From: a virus
Length of the DNA stretch: 36,496 nucleotides
IMG/VR virus record: IMGVR_UViG_3300017759_000022
Span: 1-36,496 of that record
Direction: 5' to 3' (one strand)
The notes below the pieces were generated by a model. It was not told where the DNA came from and ran no database searches. It worked only from the letters and a program-made list of their open reading frames with translations. Below are positions 25,018 to 34,704 of the stretch, in pieces. The translations under genes were made by a program, and so were the position numbers. Every line of letters begins with the position of its first letter. Position 1 is the first letter of the stretch.

Positions 25018-26613
25018 ATGCCTGCCATAATATCCGAACAGTTTAGAATTTTAAATGCCGAGACCTTTGTTAAAAGTTTTGTCGGAGTCGGATCTACTGT
25101 TAACAAATACTACGCTTTTATGGGATTACCCAATTCCATAGAACCAAAGGCGGGTGGTACTGCCACATGGGCAACTGATACTCCCTCTCCTCTAGATGGA
25201 TTTGAAGAGGAGTATTCAATAAAAGAATCTATCATTGCTATGAAAAAGGTAACTGATAAGGATGTTCGCAGACTTGTCAGGAAAGTTAGTTGGGTTGCTG
25301 GTACAACTTATGAGATGTACAGACACGACTATAATATCTACAATCTCACACCTATTACTAGTCAGGGAAGTTTGTATGATTCAAATTACTACATAGTGAA
25401 TGAAGACTTGAAAGTTTACATCTGTCTACAAAATGGATCAGACCCTGAAAACTCAAAGGGTAGGCCTTCATATGACCAACCCACATTTGTTGACCTTGAA
25501 CCAAGGGCAGCTGGCACTAGTGGCGATGGTTACGTTTGGAAATACCTTTATACGATTAAGCCATCCGAAATCGTTAAGTTTGACTCTATTGAATACATAC
25601 CAGTGCCCGAAAACTGGGGCAACGAAGGCGAGACTGTTGCAACAAAGGCTAATGCTATAGATGGAAAGATCGAAGTTGTTGTTGTTAATGATAGAGGCTC
25701 TAACTATCAACCGATCTCTACATCTTTTGCTAATGTTCCGATTCTCGGAGATGGAGCAGGCGGAAAGGCAACAATTACGATTGATTCTTTCGGAAAGGTA
25801 TCTGAGGTATTTGTTACTGATGGAGGAGAAGGATATACCCACGGATCTATACAATTCTTTCCAGGCGCTCCTGGCAGTGAGTCTGGGGGTGTTCTTGCTA
25901 ACCTTACCAATACAGGAATAGGAACTACATCTGTTGCTGGGTTCAGTGTGATTATCCCACCTAAAGGTGGACATGGATATGACATCTACAGAGAATTAGG
26001 AGCATACAGAGCATTACTATATTCCAGATTTGAGACACTAGAAACTAACCCCGACATAATTGAAGGCAATGACTTTGCTAGGGTTGGACTAATAAAAAAC
26101 CCCACCGTGTTTGGTAGTAGTACAGAATTACTAGATACCGCAATGGTGAGTGGACTGAAAGCATTGAAATTAACTGGGGTCACTACAGCAACAACCTACG
26201 CTGTTGACTCTGAAATTACACAAACAGTTGGTTTAGGATCAACTGCGGTTGGATATGTAGCAGCATGGGATAAAGTTACTGGAGTGTTGAAATATTATCA
26301 ACCAATGGGTCTTGCATCTAGTGAAACTGGATATAAGATTATTCCGTTCACTTCAAATCCTGACACTGGATATGGAGTTACCATTCAAGGTTCATCTGTG
26401 GTTGGTTCACTTCTCTCTGTTGATACTAACTATAACGGTGTTAGTACCTCAATAAATAATAAAGTATATCAACTTGGTATGAGTTTTAGTTCTGGTATTT
26501 CATCAGCAGAATTCAATACTAAATCAGGTGAAGTAATTTACATTGATAACAGGACTGCGATTCCTAGATCGGCAAGTCAAAAAGAAGACATCAAAATCGT
26601 GCTGGAGTTCTAA
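25018..26613 (+). CDS. gp8: Baseplate wedge protein gp8, enlarged (531 aa)
   Basis: The N-terminus (ISEQFRILNAETFVKSF) and motifs KYLYTIKPSEIVKFDS, GGHGYD and the C-terminal GEVIYIDNRTAIPR...EDIKIVLEF match the gp8 family. gp8 forms a dimer in each wedge of the outer baseplate and contacts gp7, gp6 and gp10 in T4. T4 gp8 is 334 aa; much of the extra length here comes from an insert near residues 217-291 with two G-x-x-Y repeats (VVVNDRGSNYQPIS, VTDGGEGYTHGS) and a Gly-rich linker, and from loops near 380-470. This insert has the same repeat family as the giant proteins. It is the first gene after a late octamer and is followed closely by the 2505-aa gene. Confidence 0.88.
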   Translation: MPAIISEQFRILNAETFVKSFVGVGSTVNKYYAFMGLPNSIEPKAGGTATWATDTPSPLDGFEEEYSIKESIIAMKKVTDKDVRRLVRKVSWVAGTTYEMYRHDYNIYNLTPITSQGSLYDSNYYIVNEDLKVYICLQNGSDPENSKGRPSYDQPTFVDLEPRAAGTSGDGYVWKYLYTIKPSEIVKFDSIEYIPVPENWGNEGETVATKANAIDGKIEVVVVNDRGSNYQPISTSFANVPILGDGAGGKATITIDSFGKVSEVFVTDGGEGYTHGSIQFFPGAPGSESGGVLANLTNTGIGTTSVAGFSVIIPPKGGHGYDIYRELGAYRALLYSRFETLETNPDIIEGNDFARVGLIKNPTVFGSSTELLDTAMVSGLKALKLTGVTTATTYAVDSEITQTVGLGSTAVGYVAAWDKVTGVLKYYQPMGLASSETGYKIIPFTSNPDTGYGVTIQGSSVVGSLLSVDTNYNGVSTSINNKVYQLGMSFSSGISSAEFNTKSGEVIYIDNRTAIPRSASQKEDIKIVLEF

Positions 26614-26619
26614 AAGCAA

Positions 26620-29600
26620 ATGCCACAAAATACCAACTTAAATTCATCTCCGTACTTTGATGATTTTAATGAGTTAAAGAATTATCAGAGGGTACTATTC
26701 AAGCCAGGTTTACCTGTACAGTCTAGAGAACTTACAACACTTCAATCGATTCTACAGAATCAGGTTGAAAAATTTGGTAAGCACTTCTTCAAAGAGGGTT
26801 CTGTTGTAATTCCAGGCCAGATTGCTTATGATTCTGAGTATACTGCTGTTCAAATCGATGACAGTCACTTAGGTATTCCAGTATCCATATACCTAGAGAA
26901 TTTAATAGGTAAAAAAATTAAAGGTGAAACTAGTGGTGTTACTGCTAAGGTAGAAACTTATATTACAAATAGAGAATCAACAAAAGGGGCATATACTTTA
27001 TACATCAAATATCAGAGTTCTAGTGATTCTGATTTCTCTAGAAACAGTTTTGCAGACGGAGAGAACTTACTACTACAAGAGGATATGAATTATTCTCTAT
27101 CAAGTATTAGATCTGGGGCTAGTTTTGCAACAACATTAATATCAAATGCGACTGCAACAGGTGCTGCAGCAAAGATAGCTACTGGTGTTTATTTCATTAG
27201 AGGATTCTTCGTAACTGTTGCTGATTCTACAGTTATCTTGGATCAGTACAGTAACAAACCATCATACAGAGTAGGTTTACTAATCAAAGAAGAATTAGTA
27301 ACAGCATCTTCCTCAGATAATGACTTATATGATAATGCAAGAGGATTCTCAAACTTTGCAGCGCCTGGTGCTGATAGACTCAAGATTTCTACATCTCTAA
27401 TCAAGAAGTCTCTTACTGATCTAAATGATGAAAACTTTGTAGAGTTGATGAGAATTGAAAATGGTATTCTCAGAAAGTTTGTAAAATCTGGAACTAAAGT
27501 TGATGATCTAATTCGTGATGAGTTAGCAATAAGAACATTTGATGAGTCTGGTCATTATTATATCAAACCATTCCCACTATCACCTAAAGAGTGTCTAAAT
27601 GACAGGATAGGAAATAATGGTGCTTACTATTCTAATCAATTAACACAACAAGGCAATACACCGATAGAAGATTTGATGTGTTTGTCTATAGGGCCTGGAA
27701 AAGCATACGTTAAGGGATACGAGATAGAAACACTTAACACTACGACTGTTGATGTTCCAAAACCTCGTACTACACAAAAAATAGTTAACGAGTCATTACC
27801 ATTCAGTGTAGGTAGACAGATAGAACTTAATAACGTCTATGGTTCACCTCTAATTGGTGTCAGCACTAGTTCTTATGTAAAACTATTCAACGAAAGAACT
27901 TCTACTGTAGGCACACCAAACGGTGAACAAGTTGGTGTTGCCAGAGTATATGATATGAAATTGAAGAATGTTGGTTATGCAGATTCTTCTACAATATTTG
28001 AATCGTCTTTATATGATATTCAGACATTCACATATCTACAACTAAACACAAAAGCGACTGTAAATCTCCCAGCATATATCGTTGGACAAAACAGTAATGC
28101 TTCTGGATATGCTTATACATCTTCAAATGGATCTACACAACTTACTTTGTATCAGGTATCTGGTCAATTCCAAGTAGGTGAGGAGTTCTTTATCAACGGT
28201 GTTACTGCAAATAGAAGTATCACAGAAGTGGAAGACTATGGCATAGATGATGTAAAACAGTTAGTCAGTAATGATATGACTAACTATCCATTTACAGCAG
28301 ATCCTATCCTAAGTGTAGGTCATTTGATTGCTCCTGTTGCAACACAGTTTACTATAAGTGCTGCATCTGGTGCTGCATCTACAATATCATCTCCCAGTGC
28401 AAGTTTTGTTAACTCTGGTATCAAGACAGGTGACATCATTCAGTATAGTTTGTCTGGTAATTCAGTTCCCACATACAACAAAGTTACAGCTGCAAATGCT
28501 ATTGGAATTAGTCTAGAAGCAACAGTAGATGTTGAAAACGTATGTTCTGGTGCATTACCAACATCTGATACAAATGTGAATGACTTGTTTAAAGTTACTT
28601 TAGAAGTTCAAAACAACTCTAAAGCATTTTTATTCAGTGAACTTACAAAACCTTTTGTTTCAACTGTAGATACTAATGGTGCTGACATCCTATTCAAGAA
28701 GTCATACAGTATAACAGTTGCAAGTAATGCTTTCAGTGGAACTTTAGAAACTGATGCAGACTTAACTTTAGAACCATTTGATGAAGAGGATTACAACCTT
28801 TCATTTAAGACATCTGGTAAGACAGAAAATTTAACTAATCAAAAACTTACAGTCAGTGGCAGAACAGTAACTTTATCTGGATTAGATACAGCATCAGGTG
28901 CTGCTATATTGACAGTAACTTGGAAGAAGATAAATGTAAAACCAAAGGCAAAGGTATTTAAGAGAGCGACAACATATACAATCAATAAGTCTAATAAGAC
29001 TCAATCTGGGACAGGATTGATGAAGTTGAATGATGGTTTGACATATGATACAGCATACGGAAACAGAGTTCAAGATCAGAGAATATCTCTAGGTGCTTGT
29101 GATGTTGCAGAGGTTATTGCAGTATTAGAATCTTCATCTACTGATGATGCACAGTTCCCAATATTACAACTTACAAATCTAAACTCTAACATTCTTAATG
29201 CTATAGTTGGTGAAACTATAGTCGGTAAGACATCTGGTGCAGCTGCTGTGTTTACTGCAACTAATGGATCTAACGAAGTAGAATTTGTTTCTCAAAATGA
29301 AAACTCCTTTGAGATAGGTGAAGAAGTTGTATTTGAAGAAACTCAAGTTGCTGGTACAGTTCAGACCTTCATTCCAGGCGATAGAGATATTAGAAATAAC
29401 TATGAGTTTGATCCAGGCCAAAGATTAGACTACGTTGATTTCTCTGCAATCGTCAGAAAAGAAGGAACAGAGGCACCAACAAGAAGACTCACAGTTGTAT
29501 ACAATAACTTCGTTATTGATGCGGCAGATCCAGGCGATTTCGTAACTGTTAACTCTTATGCAAGAAGTTTATATGGTGCTGCAATTCCATTCATCAATGG

Positions 29601-32600
29601 TAGAAGTGCTGCAGATGTTATTGACTTAAGACCTAGAGTTACATCTACTATTGCTGGTAAAGCTCCTTGGGAATTTGAAGCGAGACAGTTCAATGCTGGC
29701 ACATCATCTTCATCACATATCGTTGCAAAAGACAAATCATTTAACTTATCATACGAATACTATCTTGGAAGAATTGACAAGTTATTCTTAAGTAAAGAAG
29801 GTATCTTTACTTTATCTCAGGGTGTTCCATCAGAATTACCTAAACTTCCAAACACCATTGATAATGCTTTAGAAGTTGCTACTATTTCACTTCCACCATA
29901 CTTATTTGATCCATCTGATGCTGGTATTACAGTAGCTAAACACAAGAGATTCCGAATGAAAGATATCGTGACTCTTGAGAATAGAATTAAGAATATTGAA
30001 TATTACACATCACTATCACTACTTGAAGTAGAGACATCAAACATGTCTCTTCGTGATCCACAGACTAACTTGGAAAGATTCAAGTCTGGATTCTTCGTAG
30101 ATAACTTTAAATCTGTTACTGGTGGTGACATAAACAATAGTCAGTACAAATCATCTATTGACTCTATAGAAGGTAGATTAAGACCTCAACACTACACAAC
30201 ATCTATTGATCTTTTACTTGGATCAGAAGCGATTGTGGGTGCTGCAACATCTTCAAATCCATCTGCTGATTACAGATTTGTAGAAGATCTTGGTGATACA
30301 AACGTCAAGAGAATTGGTGACGTTGTTTGTTTGAATTACAGTGATACTGTTTACTTAGAAAACAACTTTGCAACTCGTATTGAAAACGTAAACCCATTCG
30401 CTGTTGTAAACTGGATTGGTCAGGTTGAATTAAATCCAGGCACTGACACATGGATAGAAACTAGAAGAACTGCTGCTACTTATGATATAGAAGGTAGTTT
30501 CAATTCCACTATGGGTATTACTGGCGCTGATAGTAATACTGGTCTTTCACCTATTGATTGGGGATCATGGGAAACAACTTGGACAGGATCAAGTATCGAT
30601 ACAGGACCAAGTTTATTCAGTAGAACTGATACCGAAGTTACTGGTAAGAGTTCTAAGAGAGGAAAGTATGTTAAGAGGCGTGGTATTCCAATTACTACAA
30701 CAACTAACTTCCTTGATACAACATACGATTTCAAAGAGCAAACAACCACAACTACTACAAACCAAACAAGACAGGGTATTCAGTTCCGTGTTGGTGAGAG
30801 ATTTGACACTACAAGTCTTGGTGATAAGGTTGTAAATACAGAAGTCATTGCTACAATGAGATCTAGGAACATTGAATTTGTTACTAGAAGACTCAAGCCA
30901 AATACAAGATTATACCCATTCTTTGATAATATTGATATGTCAAGGTTTGTTGTACCAAAACTTATCGAGATTACAATGGTATCTGGTACATTTGGTGCTG
31001 GTGAAATTGTAGAAGGAAGTCGTGCTAACTCTAACAATGATGCAATTAGATTCAGATTGGCAAATCAGAATCACAAATATGGTCCTTATAACAATCCTAA
31101 TCAGGTTTATAAACAAAATCCATATGACCCTGCATCTAGTATCTCATCCACATATTCATCTACCACTTCATTATTAAATGTAGATACTGCATCTCTAGAA
31201 CTCCAGTCTGCATCTGGTTTCTACGGATACATCACCACTGGTATGAAGTTGATTGGACAGTCTAGTGGTGCTATTGCAACGGTATCTGCAATTAGATTAA
31301 TTACAGATAAGTCAGGAACACTTATCGGATCATTATTCTTACCTGATCCTACAATTCCATCTGCTCCATCTTTCAATACTGGTACTAAGACATTCACTCT
31401 GTCATCATCTCCTGTAAACTCAACTATCTCTGGATTTACAGATAGTTCTGGTGAGGCTAACTTCACATCATCTGGTACATTACAAACTGTAGAGTCTTCA
31501 ACTCTTAGGACAAGAAATGCAGATGTACAGAGAATACCACAGTCTGCTGATAGAACTCTGACTGACGAAAGTAAGAGATTGACAATTGAGAATACCTTTG
31601 CAAACAGATCTACAACTCAGACTAGGTGGGTTGACCCTCTTGCTCAATCATTTGAAGTTCCCGACATCAATGGTGTATTCCTTACTAAATGTGACGTTTA
31701 CTTCCAAGCGAAAGACACAAATGAATTACCTGTTACCTTACAAGTAAGAACACTTCAAACTGGTTTACCTACTCAAGAAATCTTGCCATTTGGTGAGTGT
31801 ATTCTTGATCCTGATCAAGTTGTATTATCAGCTGATGGTTCTAAACCAACTACATTTACATTCCCATCGCCCGTATATTGTGAGGGTGGAGGAGAGTTTG
31901 CACTTGTTCTTCTATCTGCATCTAACGAATACTTTGTCTACATCTCTAGGATGGGTGAAGAAGATATTACAACAGTCAATGCTGCAGATTCTGAGAAGAT
32001 AATTGTATCTCAACAACCTTTACTTGGTTCACTGTTCAAATCACAGAACGGTGCCACATGGGATCCTAGTCAGTTAGAAGATCTTAAGTTCAATCTTTAC
32101 AGAGCTAACTTCACATCAACATCTGGTAGAGTCAACTTCTATAACCCAGATTTAGATATAGGAAACAGACAGATTGTTTCTCTTGCACCTAACCCCATTG
32201 ATATGCTTGCCTATAACGCAGTGGTTGGTTTAGGTAAGAGTTTGACTGTATCAGAACAAGCTGGACTGACAGAAGGAACTACAATATACCAACAGTCAAA
32301 TCCAAACTTTAAGGCAAACTTAAATAAAGTTCTTGGTGCAATAGGTATTGGTAGCGATCTAGTAATTACAAACGGTGGTAGTGGTTTTGCTGCAACATCC
32401 GTTGTTTACCCTAACATACCTCTTATATCTCAGTTCGGTAAAGGAACTGGTGCAACTGTGAACTTAACTGTTTCAAACAGAGTAGCTGTTGCTGCAACGG
32501 TTTCCATTGGTGGAACAGGATACTCTGCTGGTGACGTACTTACTGTATCTGCCGATAATACAGGTGGATTCGGAAAAGACTTGAGACTAACAATTCCAAA

Positions 32601-34137
32601 CAATGTCGGTGTTATTAGTGCGTTCAACACTTTAGTTCTTGATAATATCCAAGGTGTACCTAAAGTGGATTCTTCATCTTCTATCGTATATGTTGGTGGT
32701 GGTGGAACAAGTGTTGTAAACGGAGCTCCTATTACATACTTACAAAACGTGACTGATGGATTACATTTCCGTGTAAGACATTCCAATCATGGTATGTACT
32801 CTGCTGAAGATCAGGTTATACTATCTGGTGTTGAGGCTGACGTTAAACCAGAGAAGTTAACATCCACAGTTGATTCCACAAGTACAGAAGATATGACTGT
32901 GACTGCAATTGGAATCTTTACATCATTTGAAAACTTAGAAGTAAATACTTCAAACCCAGGCTACGTCAAACTAGGAAATGAGATTATCAAATACACTGGT
33001 GTTACAACTACAACTTCTACTCTGAATAACATTACTAGATCCATAGATGATACTAAGGCTGGTGATTATGCAATCAATGATAAGATATTTAAGTATGAGT
33101 TGAATGGAGTTTCTCTAAGAAGAATCAACGCATCTCATAGTTTCTTACCTACAAATGATGCCAAGTATCCTATTGATGTCGATCATTACTGGATTAAGGT
33201 TGGAGTTTCAAGTCGTGGAGTAGACAGAGCTACTGGAAATGCTAATGGATTCCCAGAACTATTCTTTAGTGAGAATAAATCTGGTGGTAGTTACGATCAA
33301 CAATATGTACAAGTAAGTAACGCATACGGTCCTATGGCAACTCAGAATATCCCATTCAATATTGTCAGACCTAATGTTGCTACTCTTTTACCAGAAGGAA
33401 CTGAGATTGCTGCTAAGGTAAGAACGTTTAGTGGTAACAGTCCTGATGGAAGTCTTAAGGCATATGTTGATCAGGGTTACGAAGATGTATCTTTAAACAG
33501 TAATAATTATCTAACAACTCCAAGAGTCGTTGCATCTAAGACAAATGAACTTCAAAAACTGACTGACTTCCCAGGCAGAAAGTCATTTACATTACAAACA
33601 ACTCTGACTACAGATGATCCTAAAGTAAGTCCTTTCATTGACTTGGATAGAGTTAACATGATTACGGTCATGGATAGACTTAACTCTAAGATATCAGATT
33701 ATGCTTCAGATCGTAGGGTTAATTCTGTTGACCAAGATCCTAGTGCTGCAATCTACTTATCTAAGATTGTAAATCTAGAGAAGTCAGCTGATGGATTGAA
33801 GGTTATGTTTGATGCCTACAGACACTCAACTAATGATATCAGAGTTCTTTACAGGATATTCAGAATAGATGCTCCACCACAGTATCAGTTATTTGAACTA
33901 TTCCCAGGCTTTGAAAACCTAGATTCTGAAGGAAGAGTCATAGATTCGGCTAAGAATAATGGTAAACCAGATAGGAGAATACTTTCTTCATCTACTGAAC
34001 GTGATTATAAAGAATACGAATTCAATGCTAAGAACCTACCACAGTTCAATGGATTCCAAATCAAAATTGTGATGTCAGGAACTAACTACGCTTACGTTCC
34101 TAAGATTCGTGACCTAAGAGCAATAGCATCAATCTAA
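26620..34137 (+). CDS. Giant baseplate/tail-fibre-base structural protein with DUF4815-like N-terminal region, 2505 aa
   Basis: The N-terminus, NYQRVLFKPGLPVQSRELTT (residues 21-40) followed by LQNQVEKFGKHFFKEGSVV, matches the DUF4815 family of phage structural proteins; the region runs to about residue 1100 and includes the YEFDPGQRLDYVDFS and VIDLRPRV segments (about 928-1008). Near 1411-1437 is MRSRNIEFVTRRLKPNTRLY, a conserved segment of phage tail proteins, and near 1670 WVDPLAQSFEV, a common phage DPLAQ(S/T)F motif. G-x-G-(Y/F) repeats lie near 1915-1985 and a GNEIIKYTG module near 2125. The C-terminal 300 residues (MFDAYRHSTNDIRVLYR; FQIKIVMSGTNYAYVPKIRD) form a conserved end domain. 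Its place after gp8 is where T4 has gp9 and gp10, so it may anchor fibres; this is inference. Confidence 0.8.
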   Translation: MPQNTNLNSSPYFDDFNELKNYQRVLFKPGLPVQSRELTTLQSILQNQVEKFGKHFFKEGSVVIPGQIAYDSEYTAVQIDDSHLGIPVSIYLENLIGKKIKGETSGVTAKVETYITNRESTKGAYTLYIKYQSSSDSDFSRNSFADGENLLLQEDMNYSLSSIRSGASFATTLISNATATGAAAKIATGVYFIRGFFVTVADSTVILDQYSNKPSYRVGLLIKEELVTASSSDNDLYDNARGFSNFAAPGADRLKISTSLIKKSLTDLNDENFVELMRIENGILRKFVKSGTKVDDLIRDELAIRTFDESGHYYIKPFPLSPKECLNDRIGNNGAYYSNQLTQQGNTPIEDLMCLSIGPGKAYVKGYEIETLNTTTVDVPKPRTTQKIVNESLPFSVGRQIELNNVYGSPLIGVSTSSYVKLFNERTSTVGTPNGEQVGVARVYDMKLKNVGYADSSTIFESSLYDIQTFTYLQLNTKATVNLPAYIVGQNSNASGYAYTSSNGSTQLTLYQVSGQFQVGEEFFINGVTANRSITEVEDYGIDDVKQLVSNDMTNYPFTADPILSVGHLIAPVATQFTISAASGAASTISSPSASFVNSGIKTGDIIQYSLSGNSVPTYNKVTAANAIGISLEATVDVENVCSGALPTSDTNVNDLFKVTLEVQNNSKAFLFSELTKPFVSTVDTNGADILFKKSYSITVASNAFSGTLETDADLTLEPFDEEDYNLSFKTSGKTENLTNQKLTVSGRTVTLSGLDTASGAAILTVTWKKINVKPKAKVFKRATTYTINKSNKTQSGTGLMKLNDGLTYDTAYGNRVQDQRISLGACDVAEVIAVLESSSTDDAQFPILQLTNLNSNILNAIVGETIVGKTSGAAAVFTATNGSNEVEFVSQNENSFEIGEEVVFEETQVAGTVQTFIPGDRDIRNNYEFDPGQRLDYVDFSAIVRKEGTEAPTRRLTVVYNNFVIDAADPGDFVTVNSYARSLYGAAIPFINGRSAADVIDLRPRVTSTIAGKAPWEFEARQFNAGTSSSSHIVAKDKSFNLSYEYYLGRIDKLFLSKEGIFTLSQGVPSELPKLPNTIDNALEVATISLPPYLFDPSDAGITVAKHKRFRMKDIVTLENRIKNIEYYTSLSLLEVETSNMSLRDPQTNLERFKSGFFVDNFKSVTGGDINNSQYKSSIDSIEGRLRPQHYTTSIDLLLGSEAIVGAATSSNPSADYRFVEDLGDTNVKRIGDVVCLNYSDTVYLENNFATRIENVNPFAVVNWIGQVELNPGTDTWIETRRTAATYDIEGSFNSTMGITGADSNTGLSPIDWGSWETTWTGSSIDTGPSLFSRTDTEVTGKSSKRGKYVKRRGIPITTTTNFLDTTYDFKEQTTTTTTNQTRQGIQFRVGERFDTTSLGDKVVNTEVIATMRSRNIEFVTRRLKPNTRLYPFFDNIDMSRFVVPKLIEITMVSGTFGAGEIVEGSRANSNNDAIRFRLANQNHKYGPYNNPNQVYKQNPYDPASSISSTYSSTTSLLNVDTASLELQSASGFYGYITTGMKLIGQSSGAIATVSAIRLITDKSGTLIGSLFLPDPTIPSAPSFNTGTKTFTLSSSPVNSTISGFTDSSGEANFTSSGTLQTVESSTLRTRNADVQRIPQSADRTLTDESKRLTIENTFANRSTTQTRWVDPLAQSFEVPDINGVFLTKCDVYFQAKDTNELPVTLQVRTLQTGLPTQEILPFGECILDPDQVVLSADGSKPTTFTFPSPVYCEGGGEFALVLLSASNEYFVYISRMGEEDITTVNAADSEKIIVSQQPLLGSLFKSQNGATWDPSQLEDLKFNLYRANFTSTSGRVNFYNPDLDIGNRQIVSLAPNPIDMLAYNAVVGLGKSLTVSEQAGLTEGTTIYQQSNPNFKANLNKVLGAIGIGSDLVITNGGSGFAATSVVYPNIPLISQFGKGTGATVNLTVSNRVAVAATVSIGGTGYSAGDVLTVSADNTGGFGKDLRLTIPNNVGVISAFNTLVLDNIQGVPKVDSSSSIVYVGGGGTSVVNGAPITYLQNVTDGLHFRVRHSNHGMYSAEDQVILSGVEADVKPEKLTSTVDSTSTEDMTVTAIGIFTSFENLEVNTSNPGYVKLGNEIIKYTGVTTTTSTLNNITRSIDDTKAGDYAINDKIFKYELNGVSLRRINASHSFLPTNDAKYPIDVDHYWIKVGVSSRGVDRATGNANGFPELFFSENKSGGSYDQQYVQVSNAYGPMATQNIPFNIVRPNVATLLPEGTEIAAKVRTFSGNSPDGSLKAYVDQGYEDVSLNSNNYLTTPRVVASKTNELQKLTDFPGRKSFTLQTTLTTDDPKVSPFIDLDRVNMITVMDRLNSKISDYASDRRVNSVDQDPSAAIYLSKIVNLEKSADGLKVMFDAYRHSTNDIRVLYRIFRIDAPPQYQLFELFPGFENLDSEGRVIDSAKNNGKPDRRILSSSTERDYKEYEFNAKNLPQFNGFQIKIVMSGTNYAYVPKIRDLRAIASI

Positions 34138-34346
34138 TGGATAAGATTAAGGTAAAAGATAGTGGGTCTCTTTATAGAGACGAACAATCTGGTGCAATCT
34201 TAAATTGTTCTGACTCTGAGTATGATAGTTATCTAAAGTTGAAGCAGAAAAAAATGCAAGAAGTCAACGAAATGGATAAGTTGAAAGATGATGTTGATGA
34301 GTTAAAATCAATGATGAAACTCATTTTAAGTAAATTAGATAAATAA
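34137..34346 (+). CDS. Small coiled-coil protein, 69 aa
   Basis: The ATG overlaps the stop of the 2505-aa gene (TAATG). The product begins MDKIKVKDSGSLYRDEQSGA and ends in a strongly charged heptad-like segment (LKQKKMQEVNEMDKLKDD... LILSKLDK, residues 34-69) that predicts a parallel coiled coil. It may multimerise on the tail protein encoded upstream. The codons for its final LDK and stop contain a GATAAATA late-promoter octamer, as in the 61-aa gene at 3057. Function unknown. Confidence 0.8.
   Translation: MDKIKVKDSGSLYRDEQSGAILNCSDSEYDSYLKLKQKKMQEVNEMDKLKDDVDELKSMMKLILSKLDK
34338..34345 (+). promoter_or_regulatory. Late promoter octamer (GATAAATA)
   Basis: Embedded in the LDK-stop codons of the 69-aa gene, 28 bases before the ATG at 34366. 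It has the same base sequence and placement as the octamer at 3234-3241. Confidence 0.6.
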
Positions 34347-34365
34347 CTAAAACCCCCTTTGACAG

Positions 34366-34704
34366 ATGACAGCAAGGAACATAAACCTAGTTTTAGATCA
34401 GGGCGTAGACTTTGAAGCAACTTTCACTATCAGAAATGAAGATGCAAGTTCTTTGAATCTGACTGGATACACTGGATCTGCTCAACTACGGAAACATCCA
34501 GAAGCATCTAAATCAACTCCATTTGTCGTCTCATTCCCAAATAGGGTGAATGGTCAGATAAAAGTTGCTATGGCATCTACAATCACAAGTGTCATAGAAG
34601 GTGGGAGATATGTGTATGATTTAGTTCTAACTTCGCCCAATGCGTATAAGACTAGACCCATACAAGGAAACCTTCTTGTAATTCCAGGCGTAACACGATT
34701 ATAA
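34366..34704 (+). CDS. Small beta-sandwich-like virion protein, 112 aa
   Basis: The product begins MTARNINLVLDQGVDFEATF and contains LTGYTGSAQLRK (about 32-43) and GGRYVYDLVLTSP (78-90), ending GNLLVIPGVTRL. The 'qG.df...f' opening, 'dLtGyt...qiRk' block, and 'ryvYDl...eG...v.pgVTr' end are a recurring small domain in phage tail and neck proteins, probably Ig-like. No enzyme motif is seen. It is first in its late unit and is coupled to the 224-aa gene by TAATG. Exact virion location unknown. Confidence 0.75.
   Translation: MTARNINLVLDQGVDFEATFTIRNEDASSLNLTGYTGSAQLRKHPEASKSTPFVVSFPNRVNGQIKVAMASTITSVIEGGRYVYDLVLTSPNAYKTRPIQGNLLVIPGVTRL

Noticed and set aside
25468-25974. 168-aa minus-strand open frame inside gp8
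   Set aside because: It lies wholly opposite a recognised gp8 and its Cys/Ser/Arg-rich composition fits an antisense shadow.
32430-32786. 118-aa minus-strand open frame inside the 2505-aa gene
   Set aside because: Pro/Thr/Val-rich antisense of Gly-rich repeat codons; no independent signals.
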